Source: Crossiella sp. S99.2
GTDB taxonomy: Bacteria; Actinomycetota; Actinomycetes; Mycobacteriales; Pseudonocardiaceae
Assembly: GCF_023094165.1 (NCBI RefSeq)
Contig: NZ_JALMDK010000003.1
Location: 248,001 to 312,000, forward strand
DNA: 64,000 nucleotides
Direction of reading: 5' to 3'
A program made the translations under genes and the position numbers. Of the stretch, positions 1-8,027 are shown piece after piece. Under the pieces are notes generated by a model. The model was not told the origin of the DNA, searched no databases, and was given only the letters and a program-made list of their open reading frames with translations. How positions within the stretch are numbered: the first letter of the stretch is position 1; each line of letters starts with the position of its first letter.

Positions 1-323
1 ACGCCGCGGGCTGGGTGCTCTGGATCGAGGGCTGGGCCGCCGCCCTGCACGATGACAACCTGCGCAAGGTCGCCCAGAACCTGGACCTGCGCTGGCGCGC
101 CGTGGTGGAGGAACTCATCCGGGAGGGCGTGGCCGACGGCGAGTTCGTCTGCCCCGACCCGCGCGGCGCGGCCTGGCGGATGACCTCCCTGCTCGACGGC
201 CTGGCCGTGCAGCTGGTGGCCCGCCAGGGCACCGTCCAGCCCGAGGACCTCACCGGGTGGATGCACGAGGCGGTGGCCAGGGAGCTGGGCATCAGCGCGG
301 ACAAACTCAGCGCGCTGGTCTGA
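1..323 (+). CDS. TetR-family regulator, C-terminal part (cut by window start)
   Basis: The reading frame is open from the first bases and ends in TGA at 321-323. The visible ~106 residues are all-helical, with AALHDDNLRKVAQNLDLRWRAVVEELIREG followed by a region ending in VQLVARQGTVQPEDL; this resembles the ligand-binding half of BetI/TetR-type repressors (TetR_C_6-like). The DNA-binding helix-turn-helix lies upstream of the window, so the family call rests on the C-terminal half only. The stop is 24 nt upstream of the threonine leader ATG, but that leader has its own -10 box, so read-through from this gene need not drive it. Ligand and target are unknown. Confidence 0.7.
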   Translation, partial: AAGWVLWIEGWAAALHDDNLRKVAQNLDLRWRAVVEELIREGVADGEFVCPDPRGAAWRMTSLLDGLAVQLVARQGTVQPEDLTGWMHEAVARELGISADKLSALV

Positions 324-333
324 GCCGGTCTGT

Positions 334-339
334 TACGGT
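334..339 (+). promoter_or_regulatory. -10 box of a leaderless promoter for the Thr leader
   Basis: TACGGT matches the actinobacterial TANNNT -10 consensus and ends 7 nt before the ATG at 347, so the predicted +1 is the A of the start codon. No convincing -35 is seen. The same box and spacing occur before many genes in this window. Confidence 0.5.
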
Positions 340-346
340 CTGCCGC

Positions 347-397
347 ATGCAGCGCGCCAACGTCACCACGACGCCGGAGATCGTCCCGGCGCGCTGA
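347..397 (+). CDS. Threonine-rich leader peptide (attenuator), 16 aa
   Basis: A short ORF reading MQRANVTTTPEIVPAR, with three consecutive threonine codons (ACC ACG ACG, 365-373), lies between the tetR stop and a threonyl-tRNA synthetase gene. It starts exactly where the TACGGT box predicts transcription to begin, so it would be a leaderless leader peptide. A hairpin (CGCCGG 372-377 with CCGGCG 386-391) begins at the last Thr codon, and a 15-bp GC-rich hairpin follows at 412-445. Placement of Thr codons, two hairpins and a ThrRS gene is what ribosome-mediated attenuation requires: stalling on the Thr codons when charged tRNA-Thr is low would open the first hairpin and could free 385-389 to pair with 420-424. 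Function is inferred; sequence and positions are direct. Confidence 0.6.
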   Translation: MQRANVTTTPEIVPAR

Positions 398-411
398 CAG
401 CTTGACTTGAC

Positions 412-445
412 GCGAAGCCCCGGGGCGGGTGCCCCGGGGCTTCGC
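412..445 (+). terminator. Strong hairpin, putative attenuator/terminator before thrS-like gene
   Basis: A perfect 15-bp stem (412-426 with 431-445) closes a GGGT loop, core CCCCGGGGC/GCCCCGGGG. There is no U-tract, as is common for actinobacterial terminators. It sits 14 nt after the leader stop and 39 nt before the ThrRS start. Confidence 0.55.
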
Positions 446-484
446 CATGTGGTCACCCGCTCGCCCACCAGCGAGGAGACCACG

Positions 485-1705
485 ATGCCCGATCACCGCA
501 AGCTCGGCCGCGAGCTGAACCTGTTCGACTCCGACCCGCTCATCGGCGCTGGCCTGCCCTACTGGCTGCCCGACGGCGCGATCATCCGCCACCGGCTGGA
601 GGAGTACGTCCGCGCCGCCGAGACCCGCGCCGGCTACCAGCACGTCTACTCCCCGGTGCTGGCCAAACGCGAGCTGTACGAACGCTCCGGGCATTGGGCG
701 CACTACCGCGAGGACATGTTCCCGCCGATGGACCTCGGCGGCGAGCAGGTCGTGCTGCGGCCCAGCCTGTGCCCGCACCACGCGCTGATCTACCGCTCCC
801 GCGCGCACAGCTACCGCGAGCTGCCGCTGCGGATGGCCGAACTCGGCGGCATGTACCGGGCCGAACTCTCCGGCGTGCTCGGCGGCCTGACCAGGGTGCG
901 CGCCATCCAGCTCAACGACGCGCACATCTTCTGCACCCTCGACCAGGTCGCCGAGGAGGCCGCGGGCGCCCTCGCCCTGATCCGGAAAGCCTATGCGGCA
1001 CTGGACATCCAGGACGCCCGCTACCGCCTCTCCCTGCCCGGCCCCGGCGGCAAATACGTGGCCGCCCCCGAGCTGTGGCAGCGCGCCAGCGCCCTGCTGC
1101 GCGAGGTCCTGGACTCCGCCGGGATCGACTACGACGAGGCCGAGGGCGAGGCCGCCTTCTACGGCCCCAAAATCGACATCCAGATCACCGACAGCGCCGG
1201 CCGCGAGTCCACCCTGTCCACCGTCCAGGTCGACTTCTACCAGCCGGAGCAGTTCGACCTGCACTACATCGGCGCCGACGGCGGCAGGCACCGCCCGGTG
1301 ATGGTGCACCGCAGCGTGATCGGCAGCGTCGAACGCGCGGTGGCCCACCTCATCGAACGCCACGGCGGCGCGTTCCCGGCCTGGCTAGCCCCCCGCCAGG
1401 TGGCCATCCTGCCCATCTCGGAGGCGGAGGAACCCGCCGCGCACGACCTGCTGCGGCACTGCCGGGAGGTGGGCCTGCGCGCCGAGGTGATCAGCGCGGG
1501 GGAGGGGTCGCTCGGCGCCCGGATCCGCAATGCCCGCTTGGTCCCGTATCAGGCGATCCTGGGCGCCCGGGAGGTCGCCGAACACCGGGTCGCGCTGCGC
1601 CTGCGTGACGGCCGTCGCCTGGACGCCATGCCGGTGGAGGAGTGTTTGCGCAGGGTAGGGGCGGTTGTCGAGGCTCACAGCCCACGGCTCTGGGATAGTG
1701 ACTGA
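485..1705 (+). CDS. Short threonyl-tRNA synthetase paralogue lacking editing domain
   Basis: The product is a 406-aa class II aminoacyl-tRNA synthetase of ThrRS type. Visible: motif 2 region MYRAELSGVLGGLTRVRA (~123-140), motif 3 region HRSVIGSVERAVAHL (from ~275), and a C-terminal anticodon-binding domain (~290-406, VAILPISEAEEPAAHDLL). The three zinc ligands of bacterial ThrRS are recognisable as C96 (SLCPHH), H147 (NDAHIFC) and H275 (VMVHRS). Canonical ThrRS is ~640-690 aa with TGS and post-transfer editing domains; both are missing here. The start at 485 is preferred because GAGGAG precedes it and family similarity begins there; an upstream in-frame ATG at 407 would run through the hairpin. 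It is probably a second ThrRS beside a full-length enzyme elsewhere. A role in resistance to a ThrRS inhibitor or in Thr stress is possible but not shown. Confidence 0.85.
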   Translation: MPDHRKLGRELNLFDSDPLIGAGLPYWLPDGAIIRHRLEEYVRAAETRAGYQHVYSPVLAKRELYERSGHWAHYREDMFPPMDLGGEQVVLRPSLCPHHALIYRSRAHSYRELPLRMAELGGMYRAELSGVLGGLTRVRAIQLNDAHIFCTLDQVAEEAAGALALIRKAYAALDIQDARYRLSLPGPGGKYVAAPELWQRASALLREVLDSAGIDYDEAEGEAAFYGPKIDIQITDSAGRESTLSTVQVDFYQPEQFDLHYIGADGGRHRPVMVHRSVIGSVERAVAHLIERHGGAFPAWLAPRQVAILPISEAEEPAAHDLLRHCREVGLRAEVISAGEGSLGARIRNARLVPYQAILGAREVAEHRVALRLRDGRRLDAMPVEECLRRVGAVVEAHSPRLWDSD

Positions 1706-1752
1706 TACCTGGATATACCTGTCCAGTTCCCGTCAGAACCGGCGGGCGGCGG

Positions 1753-1802
1753 TCGACACCGGCCAGCGATGATCGATACTATGTTGACTGTCTGGTTAGT
1801 CA
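1753..1802 (+). promoter_or_regulatory. Promoter and operator-like palindrome of the dehydrogenase gene
   Basis: TCGACA (1753-1758), an 18-nt spacer and TACTAT (1777-1782) form a good SigA-type promoter with +1 near 1789. The inverted repeat TGACT-N8-AGTCA (1785-1802) covers the start site, a position typical of a repressor operator. The regulator is unknown. Confidence 0.5.
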
Positions 1803-1832
1803 GCCAGGTGTCGTTGTGGTGAGGAGTGGTCC

Positions 1833-3053
1833 ATGGTCGAGGTCGTCCAGCAGCCGGTCGCCCCGGCCGAGGAGCAGACCGGTCCGCGTCCGCCGCTGCT
1901 CGAACTGACCTGGACCGACCCGATCACCGGCAAACGCGGTTTCCTGGTCATCGACCGCCTGGTCCGCGGCGTGTGCAGCGGCGGCCTGCGCATGCGCGAG
2001 GGCTGCACGCTGGCAGAGGTCCGAGGGCTGGCCCGCGGCATGACCGCCAAAGAGGCCCTCAACTATGACCCCGCCGCCCGGTACCTGCCCTTGGGCGGGG
2101 CCAAGGGCGGCATCGACTGCAGTCCCTACGACCCGGAGTCCAGGGCCGTCCTGCGCCGCTATCTGCAGGCGGTCCGCCCGTACCTGGAACGGTCCTGGAC
2201 CACCGGGGAGGACCTGGGCCTGCGCCAGGACACCCTGGACGAGGTCGTCGCCGAAGTCGGCCTGCGCAGCTCCATCCAAGCCGTCTTCCCACTCCTGGAC
2301 GACGAACCCGCCGCCATCCAACGTCTCGCCGACGCCTTCGCGGTCAAGGTCGACGGCATCTCCCTGGACGAGCTGGTCGGCGGCGCGGGCGTGGCCCAAG
2401 CCGCCCTCACCGCCATGGCGGAACTGAACCTGCCCCAGGACGGCGCCCGCGTAGTCATCCAGGGCTTCGGCTCCATGGGCGGCGCCACCGCGAGATTCCT
2501 CGCCGAAGCAGGCCTGCGTGTGGTCGGCATCGCCGATGTGCACGGCACCATCGCCAACCCCGAAGGCCTGGACGTAGAACGCCTCCTGCTCACCCGAGAC
2601 CCCTTCGGCGCCATCGACCGCACCCAACTCCGCCCCACCGACCAGGAACTCCCCAGAGAAGCCTGGCTCACCCTGGACACCGAAGTCCTGGTCCCCGCCG
2701 CGGTCTCCTACTGCGTCAACACCGCCAACCACTCCCGGGTCGCCGCCAGGCTGATCGTCGAAGCCGCCAACATGCCGGTCACCCCCGAGGCAGAAGCGGC
2801 CCTGGCCGCCAGGGGAGTGGTGGTCATCCCCGACTTCGTGGCCAACTCCGCCACCAACTCCTGGTGGTGGTGGACTCTCTTCGGCGACATCAACCCCAAC
2901 GCCCCCGAGTCCTTCACCAAGGTCCGCACCCAGATGCGCCACCTGGTCACCCAGATCCTGACCCGCTCCCGCACCACCGGCGAACTCCCCCGAACCGCCG
3001 CCACCGCGATGACCACCGAAAACCTCACCGCCATCGAGGCCCGCTTCGGCTGA
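1833..3053 (+). CDS. Glu/Leu/Phe/Val-type amino acid dehydrogenase
   Basis: A 406-aa member of the ELFV dehydrogenase superfamily, which catalyses NAD(P)-dependent reversible oxidative deamination of amino acids. The substrate-binding motif LPLGGAKGGIDC contains the expected lysine (~K91) and is followed by TGEDLGLRQDTL; the Rossmann glycine motif VIQGFGSMGGATARFL lies near 210-225. The start ATG has GAGGAG upstream. An unusual SWWWWTLFGDI segment (W344-W347) follows PDFVANS, where classical glutamate dehydrogenases continue ANAGGV; I believe this marks a distinct actinobacterial subfamily. The gene stands alone with its own promoter. Substrate (Glu, Leu or Val) cannot be assigned. Confidence 0.85.
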   Translation: MVEVVQQPVAPAEEQTGPRPPLLELTWTDPITGKRGFLVIDRLVRGVCSGGLRMREGCTLAEVRGLARGMTAKEALNYDPAARYLPLGGAKGGIDCSPYDPESRAVLRRYLQAVRPYLERSWTTGEDLGLRQDTLDEVVAEVGLRSSIQAVFPLLDDEPAAIQRLADAFAVKVDGISLDELVGGAGVAQAALTAMAELNLPQDGARVVIQGFGSMGGATARFLAEAGLRVVGIADVHGTIANPEGLDVERLLLTRDPFGAIDRTQLRPTDQELPREAWLTLDTEVLVPAAVSYCVNTANHSRVAARLIVEAANMPVTPEAEAALAARGVVVIPDFVANSATNSWWWWTLFGDINPNAPESFTKVRTQMRHLVTQILTRSRTTGELPRTAATAMTTENLTAIEARFG

Positions 3054-3104
3054 CCACAACACGATCGCCGATGCCCTTGCCACCGGCCCGGCGTGGAACT
3101 GTCC

Positions 3105-3824
3105 TCAACCGCCGGGCGTGCGCGCTCCGGCGACGGTACGACGAGCATCGCGCCACGCGATCAACGCCGTCCGCCACCGTGGCGAGGCCAGCGCACCCCC
3201 GCGGCGCCGGGCCCGCAGCTGATCGATCAGCCATCCCGGCGCGGCAGCCTGCTCGACCGCGTCGCTTTTCGTGAGCAGGGTCCCGGTGCGCAAGGCGTGC
3301 CGGGCCCGGGCCATCGAGGTGAGCCCCAGGTCGGCGATAACCGGGTTCAGCCACAACCAGGGCCGCCGGGCGGCCCACGCCCAGTACCCGGTCAACTCGG
3401 CCCGGGCCGCCGCCCGGACATCGTCAGCACGCACCGCGGGCAACACCGCCTGTGGGGCCCGCCCGGCCACGGCATACCCGTGCAGCACAAGCTCGGCCCT
3501 GGTGACACCGGAGAGGATCCGCTGGACCAGCAACCCGTGCGTCCAGGTCGGGTGCTTCACTCCGACCTCGGCGAGCGTGGCGGAGTCCACGTAGACACAC
3601 CCGAGGTCGAGCCCGGCGCCGGCCCCCGCGTCGATGTCCCGGTGCACCGCGGCTAACGCGGCCTGTCGAGGCGCGTCCACCGGACCGTCGACCAGCGCGA
3701 CCAGGTCAAGATCGCTGACCCCTGGGAGGTAGTCGCCGGTCGCCAGTGACCCCGCGACGAACACGTCAGTGATCCACTCGAACCCGGCCAGTCGTCCGGC
3801 GAACTCGGTGACGATCGGCGCCAT
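3105..3824 (-). CDS. Nucleotidyltransferase-fold protein
   Basis: The product has 239 aa. The N-terminal half has the nucleotidyltransferase signature VAGSLATGDYLPGVSDLDLVALV (G-S then D-x-D, ~25-45), as in aminoglycoside nucleotidyltransferases and related families. A C-terminal helical domain carries TGTLLTKSDAVEQAA (~180-195), resembling the DUF4111-type tail of AadA-like enzymes. It may adenylylate a small molecule, but no substrate can be read from sequence. The start is supported by a leaderless promoter: TAGACT on the minus strand (3831-3836) ends 6 nt before the ATG. It converges with the dehydrogenase gene. Confidence 0.75.
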   Translation of the reverse strand: MAPIVTEFAGRLAGFEWITDVFVAGSLATGDYLPGVSDLDLVALVDGPVDAPRQAALAAVHRDIDAGAGAGLDLGCVYVDSATLAEVGVKHPTWTHGLLVQRILSGVTRAELVLHGYAVAGRAPQAVLPAVRADDVRAAARAELTGYWAWAARRPWLWLNPVIADLGLTSMARARHALRTGTLLTKSDAVEQAAAPGWLIDQLRARRRGGALASPRWRTALIAWRDARRTVAGARTPGG

Positions 3825-3843
3825 GCCCGGAGTCTAACGGCGG

Positions 3844-3963
3844 CTACTTTTCCGCGTCGCGGATGATCCACAAGGCAAGCAGGATCATGCCGATGATCGC
3901 GCCGATCCAGCCCACCACGAAGCCCACAAGCTCGGCCTCAGTCCACTCAGCCTCAGTCCACAT
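3844..3963 (-). CDS. 39-aa single-pass membrane protein
   Basis: The peptide begins MWTEAEWTEAELVGFVVG and continues as an uninterrupted hydrophobic helix (~13-33, VGWIGAIIGMILLALWII) ending in a charged tail RDAEK. The ATG at 3963 is chosen because GGGGGA precedes it by about 6 nt; the longer in-frame start at 4026 adds a hydrophilic, poorly supported stretch. It lies immediately upstream of the nucleotidyltransferase gene in the same orientation, 20 nt from it. The family is unrecognised. Confidence 0.5.
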   Translation of the reverse strand: MWTEAEWTEAELVGFVVGWIGAIIGMILLALWIIRDAEK

Positions 3964-4171
3964 CGCCTGTCCCCCTTCACCAAACGGTGCCCCCTCCCCA
4001 CCGTACCGGGCTGATATGTCCGGCATTCAAGCCATGGCGTCGGTCTTCCTAAAAAAGCTCATCCCTTCTGATAATTTCAGTGACAATCAAAACTAATCCC
4101 TCTCCACCCGCAAAACCCAACACGGCCAAGAAGGGCACCCGCATCGCCCACCACGTAAGGATCTGGTGGAC

Positions 4172-4414
4172 CTAGCTCTGCTGGAGGCGGCGCAGCGCGA
4201 GGTAGCCGCCGATGGCGGGGATCAAGGCGAGCAGGCGGGTTCGGGGCGGGGTGTTCTCCCGGAGCAGGCAAGCGGCGATGACCAGCAAGTAGGCCGTTCC
4301 GTGCAGGGGGCCGGTCAGGGCACTGACGGGGCGCCAGTGCACGGTGACCAGGTTGAGCAGCAGGACGGCGACGGTGATCATCTCGGCCAGGGCGGCGTAG
4401 CGCAGCAGGCGCAT
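4172..4414 (-). CDS. DUF3817-like small integral membrane protein
   Basis: 80 aa with three hydrophobic segments (~4-22, 33-50, 60-73) and the motif TGPLHGTAYLLVI, which resembles DUF3817. Function is unknown. The start codon lies 1 nt after the stop of the DUF2269-like gene, so the two are almost certainly cotranscribed and translationally coupled. Together with the upstream PfpI gene they form a three-gene operon read leftwards. Confidence 0.65.
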   Translation of the reverse strand: MRLLRYAALAEMITVAVLLLNLVTVHWRPVSALTGPLHGTAYLLVIAACLLRENTPPRTRLLALIPAIGGYLALRRLQQS

Positions 4415-4415
4415 C

Positions 4416-4880
4416 TCACGCTCCGGTGGTCGAGCCGGGGCGGACGATCATCAGGACCACGACCACCGCCCACAGCAGGTTGAACACGCCGGTGCCCATC
4501 CGCAGCCGGCTCAGCAGTCCGCGCCACGGCTGCTCGCCCTCGGCCTGCGGCAGGGCGTTGACCAGGGTGTTCTGCGCCGGCACGACCACCAGCGCGAGCA
4601 CCGCCGCGGCCAGTGCGGTCAGGATGATCGAGACGATCAGCCACACATCGCCGAGCACGTTCATCTGCACCGCGGTGGCCAGGCCGAAGACCGGCACCAC
4701 GATCCCGGCGACCAGGTAACCCCGGGTGATGCGCCGCAGCAGCAACGTCACCGGCACCGCGCTGGCCTCCGCGCGCAGGGCCGCGCCGGCGTAGCGGGGG
4801 AACAGGCTGGCGGCGACGGTGACCGGGCCGATGAGCACGATGGCGGCCAGCACGTGCACGCTGAGCAGGAACTTCGTCAT
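4416..4880 (-). CDS. DUF2269-like four-helix membrane protein
   Basis: 154 aa. It opens with MTKFLLSVHVLAAIVLIGPVTVAASLFPR and has four hydrophobic helices (~5-25, 50-70, 78-100, 130-150), the arrangement of DUF2269 integral membrane proteins. ATG at 4880 is preferred over longer in-frame starts, which would overlap the upstream gene with implausible sequence. It follows the PfpI-like gene by 4 nt. Function is unknown. Confidence 0.7.
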   Translation of the reverse strand: MTKFLLSVHVLAAIVLIGPVTVAASLFPRYAGAALRAEASAVPVTLLLRRITRGYLVAGIVVPVFGLATAVQMNVLGDVWLIVSIILTALAAAVLALVVVPAQNTLVNALPQAEGEQPWRGLLSRLRMGTGVFNLLWAVVVVLMIVRPGSTTGA

Positions 4881-4884
4881 CGGC

Positions 4885-5520
4885 TCAGCCCGCCATCGCT
4901 GCGTTGGCCCGCCATACCACGCCACGGCGTTCGTGCTCGAACAAGGTTTCCACGGCGATTGCCGTTGGTGCGCCGTGGAATCGTTCGACCAGGTGCAGTG
5001 CGAGGTCCAGGCCGGAGGTGACGCCACCGGCGGTGACCAGGTCGCCGTCGTCGACCACCCGGGCCGGGACGGCGGTGGCGCCGAAGTCGGCGAGCCGGGC
5101 CATGGCGCTGCGGTGGGTCACCGCGGGGCGATGGGTGAGCAGGCCGGCCGCGCCGAGCAGCAGGGAGCCACCGCAGACGGCGGCGAGCACGGTGTCCGCG
5201 CGGGCGGCGAAGGCGTGCAGTGCCTGGTGCAGCTCGGGGGTGAGGGCGGCGGTGAGTCGGTGGGTGATCTCCGCGGCGTCCTCGGCCAGGGAGCCCGCGG
5301 TGCCGGGCACGATCAGGAGGTCGGCGCGGCCGGGGTCCAGGGCCGCTTGGGCGTGCAGGGTGACGCCGGTTCCGCTGAGCACCGGCCGGGCTTCGCCGGT
5401 GGTGACGAGTTCGGCGGTGAGCGGGCTCGGGGTGTACTGGCTCGCGGCGGCGAACACCTCGTGCGGGCCGATCGCGTCGAGTGGGTCGACGCCGTCGAAC
5501 AGGACGATCTGGACGAGCAT
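4885..5520 (-). CDS. DJ-1/PfpI-family protein
   Basis: 211 aa covering the whole DJ-1/PfpI (class I glutamine amidotransferase-like) fold: MLVQIVLFDGVDPLDAIGP at the start, the acidic elbow partner in the first third, and the nucleophile motif LAAVCGGSLLLGAAG with Cys near 103. Family members include isonitrile hydratases, glyoxalase III-like enzymes and stress proteins; I cannot choose between them. GGATC sits ahead of the ATG at 5520. It is first of three leftward genes with DUF2269- and DUF3817-like membrane proteins, and faces a GATase-AraC activator across 132 bp, its likely regulator. Confidence 0.8.
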   Translation of the reverse strand: MLVQIVLFDGVDPLDAIGPHEVFAAASQYTPSPLTAELVTTGEARPVLSGTGVTLHAQAALDPGRADLLIVPGTAGSLAEDAAEITHRLTAALTPELHQALHAFAARADTVLAAVCGGSLLLGAAGLLTHRPAVTHRSAMARLADFGATAVPARVVDDGDLVTAGGVTSGLDLALHLVERFHGAPTAIAVETLFEHERRGVVWRANAAMAG

Positions 5521-5597
5521 GGTGATCCTTTCCCCTCGGGGTCGGTGACCACCTTGGCTGGCGCGGGGCCGGGAGAGGAGTGGCTGGAAAGCCAATA

Positions 5598-5635
5598 ATC
5601 ACCGAGTTTCAGCCAAGTCGCTGAACTGCGGTGAT
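5598..5635. promoter_or_regulatory. Inverted repeat in the PfpI/AraC divergent region
   Basis: ATCACCGAGTTTCAGC and the inverse of GCTGAACTGCGGTGAT (13 of 16 positions matched) flank a 6-nt centre, between the two divergent start codons. It is a plausible site for the neighbouring AraC-type regulator; no binding evidence. Confidence 0.4.
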
Positions 5636-5652
5636 GAGTAGGGTGTGGCTCC

Positions 5653-6597
5653 ATGCGGGTGGTGGCCATTGTGGCGTTGAACGATGTGGTGCCCTCGGAT
5701 CTGGCCATTCCGTGCGAGGTGTTCGAGCGAACCCGGTTGCCCGACGGGCATCCCGCCTACCAGGTGCGGGTGTGCTCGGCCGATGGCGTGGTGGATGCCG
5801 GGTTGTTCGAGTTGCGCACCCGCTGGGACCTGAGCGGGCTGGCCGGCGCGGACACCGTGATAGTTCCCGGCGTCCGCGATGTCACCGTTCCGGCTGACCC
5901 CGCGGTGCTGGCCGCCCTGCGCACCGCCGCGGCCGCCGGGGTGCGCATCGCCTCGGTCTGCTCGGGGGCGTTCGTGCTGGCCGAGGCCGGATTGCTGGAC
6001 GGGACGCGGGCCACCACGCACTGGCTGGGCGCGGCCGCGCTGGCGACCCGCTATCCCTCGATCGAGGTCGATCCGGATGTGCTTTTTGTGGACAACGGCC
6101 AGATCCTGACCTCCGCGGGCGCGGCCGCGGGCATGGACCTGTGCCTGCACATGGTGCGCAAAGACCACGGGGCCGCGGTGGCCGCCGACATCGCCAGGGT
6201 CTCGGTGATGCCCCTGGAACGCGCGGGCGGGCAGGCCCAGTTCATCGCGCACTCCGACCCAGCCCCCGACGGCGGCTCGCTGCAACCGTTGCTGGTGTGG
6301 CTGGCGGAAAACCTGGAACGGCGGCTGAGCCTGGTCGAACTGGCCCGGCAGGCGCGGTTGAGCACCCGGACGCTGAGCCGCCGCTTCCGCGAGCAGACCG
6401 GCACCACCCCGTTGCAATGGATCATGCGGGAGCGGTTGCGGCGGGCCCAGCACCTGCTGGAAACCACCGGACACTCGGTGGACCGGATCGCCGCGCAGGT
6501 CGGTTTTGGCTCACCGACGGCGTTCCGGGACCGATTCCGGCTGCTGGTCGGGGTGTCCCCGGCTAGCTATCGGCGGTCGTTCCGTTCGCCGGAATGA
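5653..6597 (+). CDS. GlxA-type regulator (GATase1-like domain plus AraC HTH)
   Basis: 314 aa in two domains. Residues ~1-190 form a DJ-1/PfpI-like domain (MRVVAIVALNDVVPSDLAIP, nucleophile elbow SVCSGAFVLAEAG). Residues ~210-310 form an AraC/XylS DNA-binding domain with two HTHs (SLVELARQARLSTRTLSRRF and SVDRIAAQVGFGSPTAFRDRFR). Such proteins sense small metabolites through the inactive amidotransferase domain. The gene is divergent from the PfpI operon, which it most likely controls. Its last 35 nt overlap the 3' end of the convergent flavoprotein gene. Confidence 0.9.
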   Translation: MRVVAIVALNDVVPSDLAIPCEVFERTRLPDGHPAYQVRVCSADGVVDAGLFELRTRWDLSGLAGADTVIVPGVRDVTVPADPAVLAALRTAAAAGVRIASVCSGAFVLAEAGLLDGTRATTHWLGAAALATRYPSIEVDPDVLFVDNGQILTSAGAAAGMDLCLHMVRKDHGAAVAADIARVSVMPLERAGGQAQFIAHSDPAPDGGSLQPLLVWLAENLERRLSLVELARQARLSTRTLSRRFREQTGTTPLQWIMRERLRRAQHLLETTGHSVDRIAAQVGFGSPTAFRDRFRLLVGVSPASYRRSFRSPE

Positions 6598-7978
6598 GGA
6601 TCTTGCGCTCCTCCGCGGTCAGTGGAACCTCGGGCAGGTAGCCGCCGCGCGGGCCGCGCAGGACCTGCCAGATCATCCGCGGGCTGAACAGCCGCAACGG
6701 CGAGGCGAGCAGGGTGAGCACGCGCAGGTTGGTGCGCAGGATGTCCGGGCGGCCGGGGATGGCGGCCACCATCCGGTCGGCGTAGCGGTAGTTGAGCCGG
6801 GCCAGCTTGCCCGGTGGCCGGCCGGTGGTCGTGGTGTGTGGCAGCCGCAGGTCCTGCGCGGTGGCCAGCCGCCAGGCCGGTTCGGTGACCCGGGCGACGG
6901 TGCGCTGGGCGCGGCGGGCCGACCCGGGCAGCAGCGGATGGTGCCGCTGCCACCGCTGGCGCAGTGCGCGGGCGGCCAGCGCGGCGGTGGCCATGCCGTG
7001 GCCGTAGATCGGATTGAAGGTGGCGTAGGCGTCGCCGAGCACCAGCAGACCGTCCGGCCAGAACCGGGCGCGTTCGTAGAAGTGACGGTGGTTGGCGGTG
7101 TTGGCGAAGCCGTGCGGCGGGGTCAGCGGGGTGGCCGCGGCGACCAGGTCGGCCAGCACCGGATCAGGCAGTCCACGCAGGAACGGCTGATACTCGGCTT
7201 CGGTGGTGGGCGGCGGATCGTGTTTCGGGCCGACCACGGTGACGATCCAGCGGTCGTGCTCGATGGGCGAGAGCATCCCGGCCACCGCGGGGCGATTGGA
7301 GTGCGGGTCGGATTGCACGACCAGCAACGGGAATCCGGCCGGGGTGCCGGGCGGGGCCTGGTAGACGCGGGTGGAGTAGCGGATGCCGGAGTCGATGTGC
7401 TCGCGGTGCACGGTCGGCATCTTGAACTCGGCCAGCCACTCGTGGGTGTGCGAGGAGCGGCCGGTGGCGTCGACGACCAGGTCGGCGGTGAGGCGCCGGG
7501 TGTCGGTGGCGCCGCGGTCGCGCAGCCGGACGCCGCTGACCCGGCGCCGATCGCCGAGCAGACCGACCACTGTGGCCGGTGCGGCCACCGTGATGCGGGG
7601 GTGGGCGAGCACGCGGCGGCGGACCACCCAGTCGGTGAGCGAGCGGCTGGCGCTGATCACCCCGGCCTCCGGGGACAGGCGTTCGCGCCAGCCCGCGGGG
7701 TTGCGCATGAGGATGGTGGTGGGGTGGTCGAGTCGCTGCGCGCCGAGCCCGGTCAGTTCCTCGACGATGCCGGGCAGCAGGTCTTCCAGCGCGGCGTAGC
7801 CGCCCTCGACGAAGACGTGCGTGTGCCGGGCCTGCGGGGTGCCCTTGCGGTGGTCGGGGCCGTCGGGCAGCTCGTCGCGGTCGATGATGGTGACCGCGTC
7901 GACGTGCTCGGCGAGCACGTGCGCGGCGAGCATCCCGGCGAGACCGCCGCCGAGGACGACGGCGTGTTGAGTGGGCAC
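6563..7978 (-). CDS. FAD-dependent monooxygenase/oxidoreductase
   Basis: 471 aa flavoprotein. The N-terminus has the dinucleotide motif [18 protein letters not shown] followed by an acidic end (IIDRDELPD), and the C-terminal third has the FAD ribityl motif [25 protein letters not shown] (~345-370). It resembles squalene-epoxidase-like and halogenase-like group A flavin enzymes. The GTG at 7978 is chosen because the FAD motif begins within ten residues; the region upstream in frame overlaps the divergent glycosyltransferase start. A glycosyltransferase begins 50 bp away, divergently, so the two may act on one hydrophobic substrate, but no biosynthetic core enzyme is near. The 3' end overlaps the AraC gene by 35 bp. 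Confidence 0.8.
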   Translation of the reverse strand: MPTQHAVVLGGGLAGMLAAHVLAEHVDAVTIIDRDELPDGPDHRKGTPQARHTHVFVEGGYAALEDLLPGIVEELTGLGAQRLDHPTTILMRNPAGWRERLSPEAGVISASRSLTDWVVRRRVLAHPRITVAAPATVVGLLGDRRRVSGVRLRDRGATDTRRLTADLVVDATGRSSHTHEWLAEFKMPTVHREHIDSGIRYSTRVYQAPPGTPAGFPLLVVQSDPHSNRPAVAGMLSPIEHDRWIVTVVGPKHDPPPTTEAEYQPFLRGLPDPVLADLVAAATPLTPPHGFANTANHRHFYERARFWPDGLLVLGDAYATFNPIYGHGMATAALAARALRQRWQRHHPLLPGSARRAQRTVARVTEPAWRLATAQDLRLPHTTTTGRPPGKLARLNYRYADRMVAAIPGRPDILRTNLRVLTLLASPLRLFSPRMIWQVLRGPRGGYLPEVPLTAEERKILIPANGTTADS

Positions 7979-8027
7979 TCGCCCATCCTGCCACCAGTGC
8001 TGGACGGACCGATTACGGTCGGTTGGT

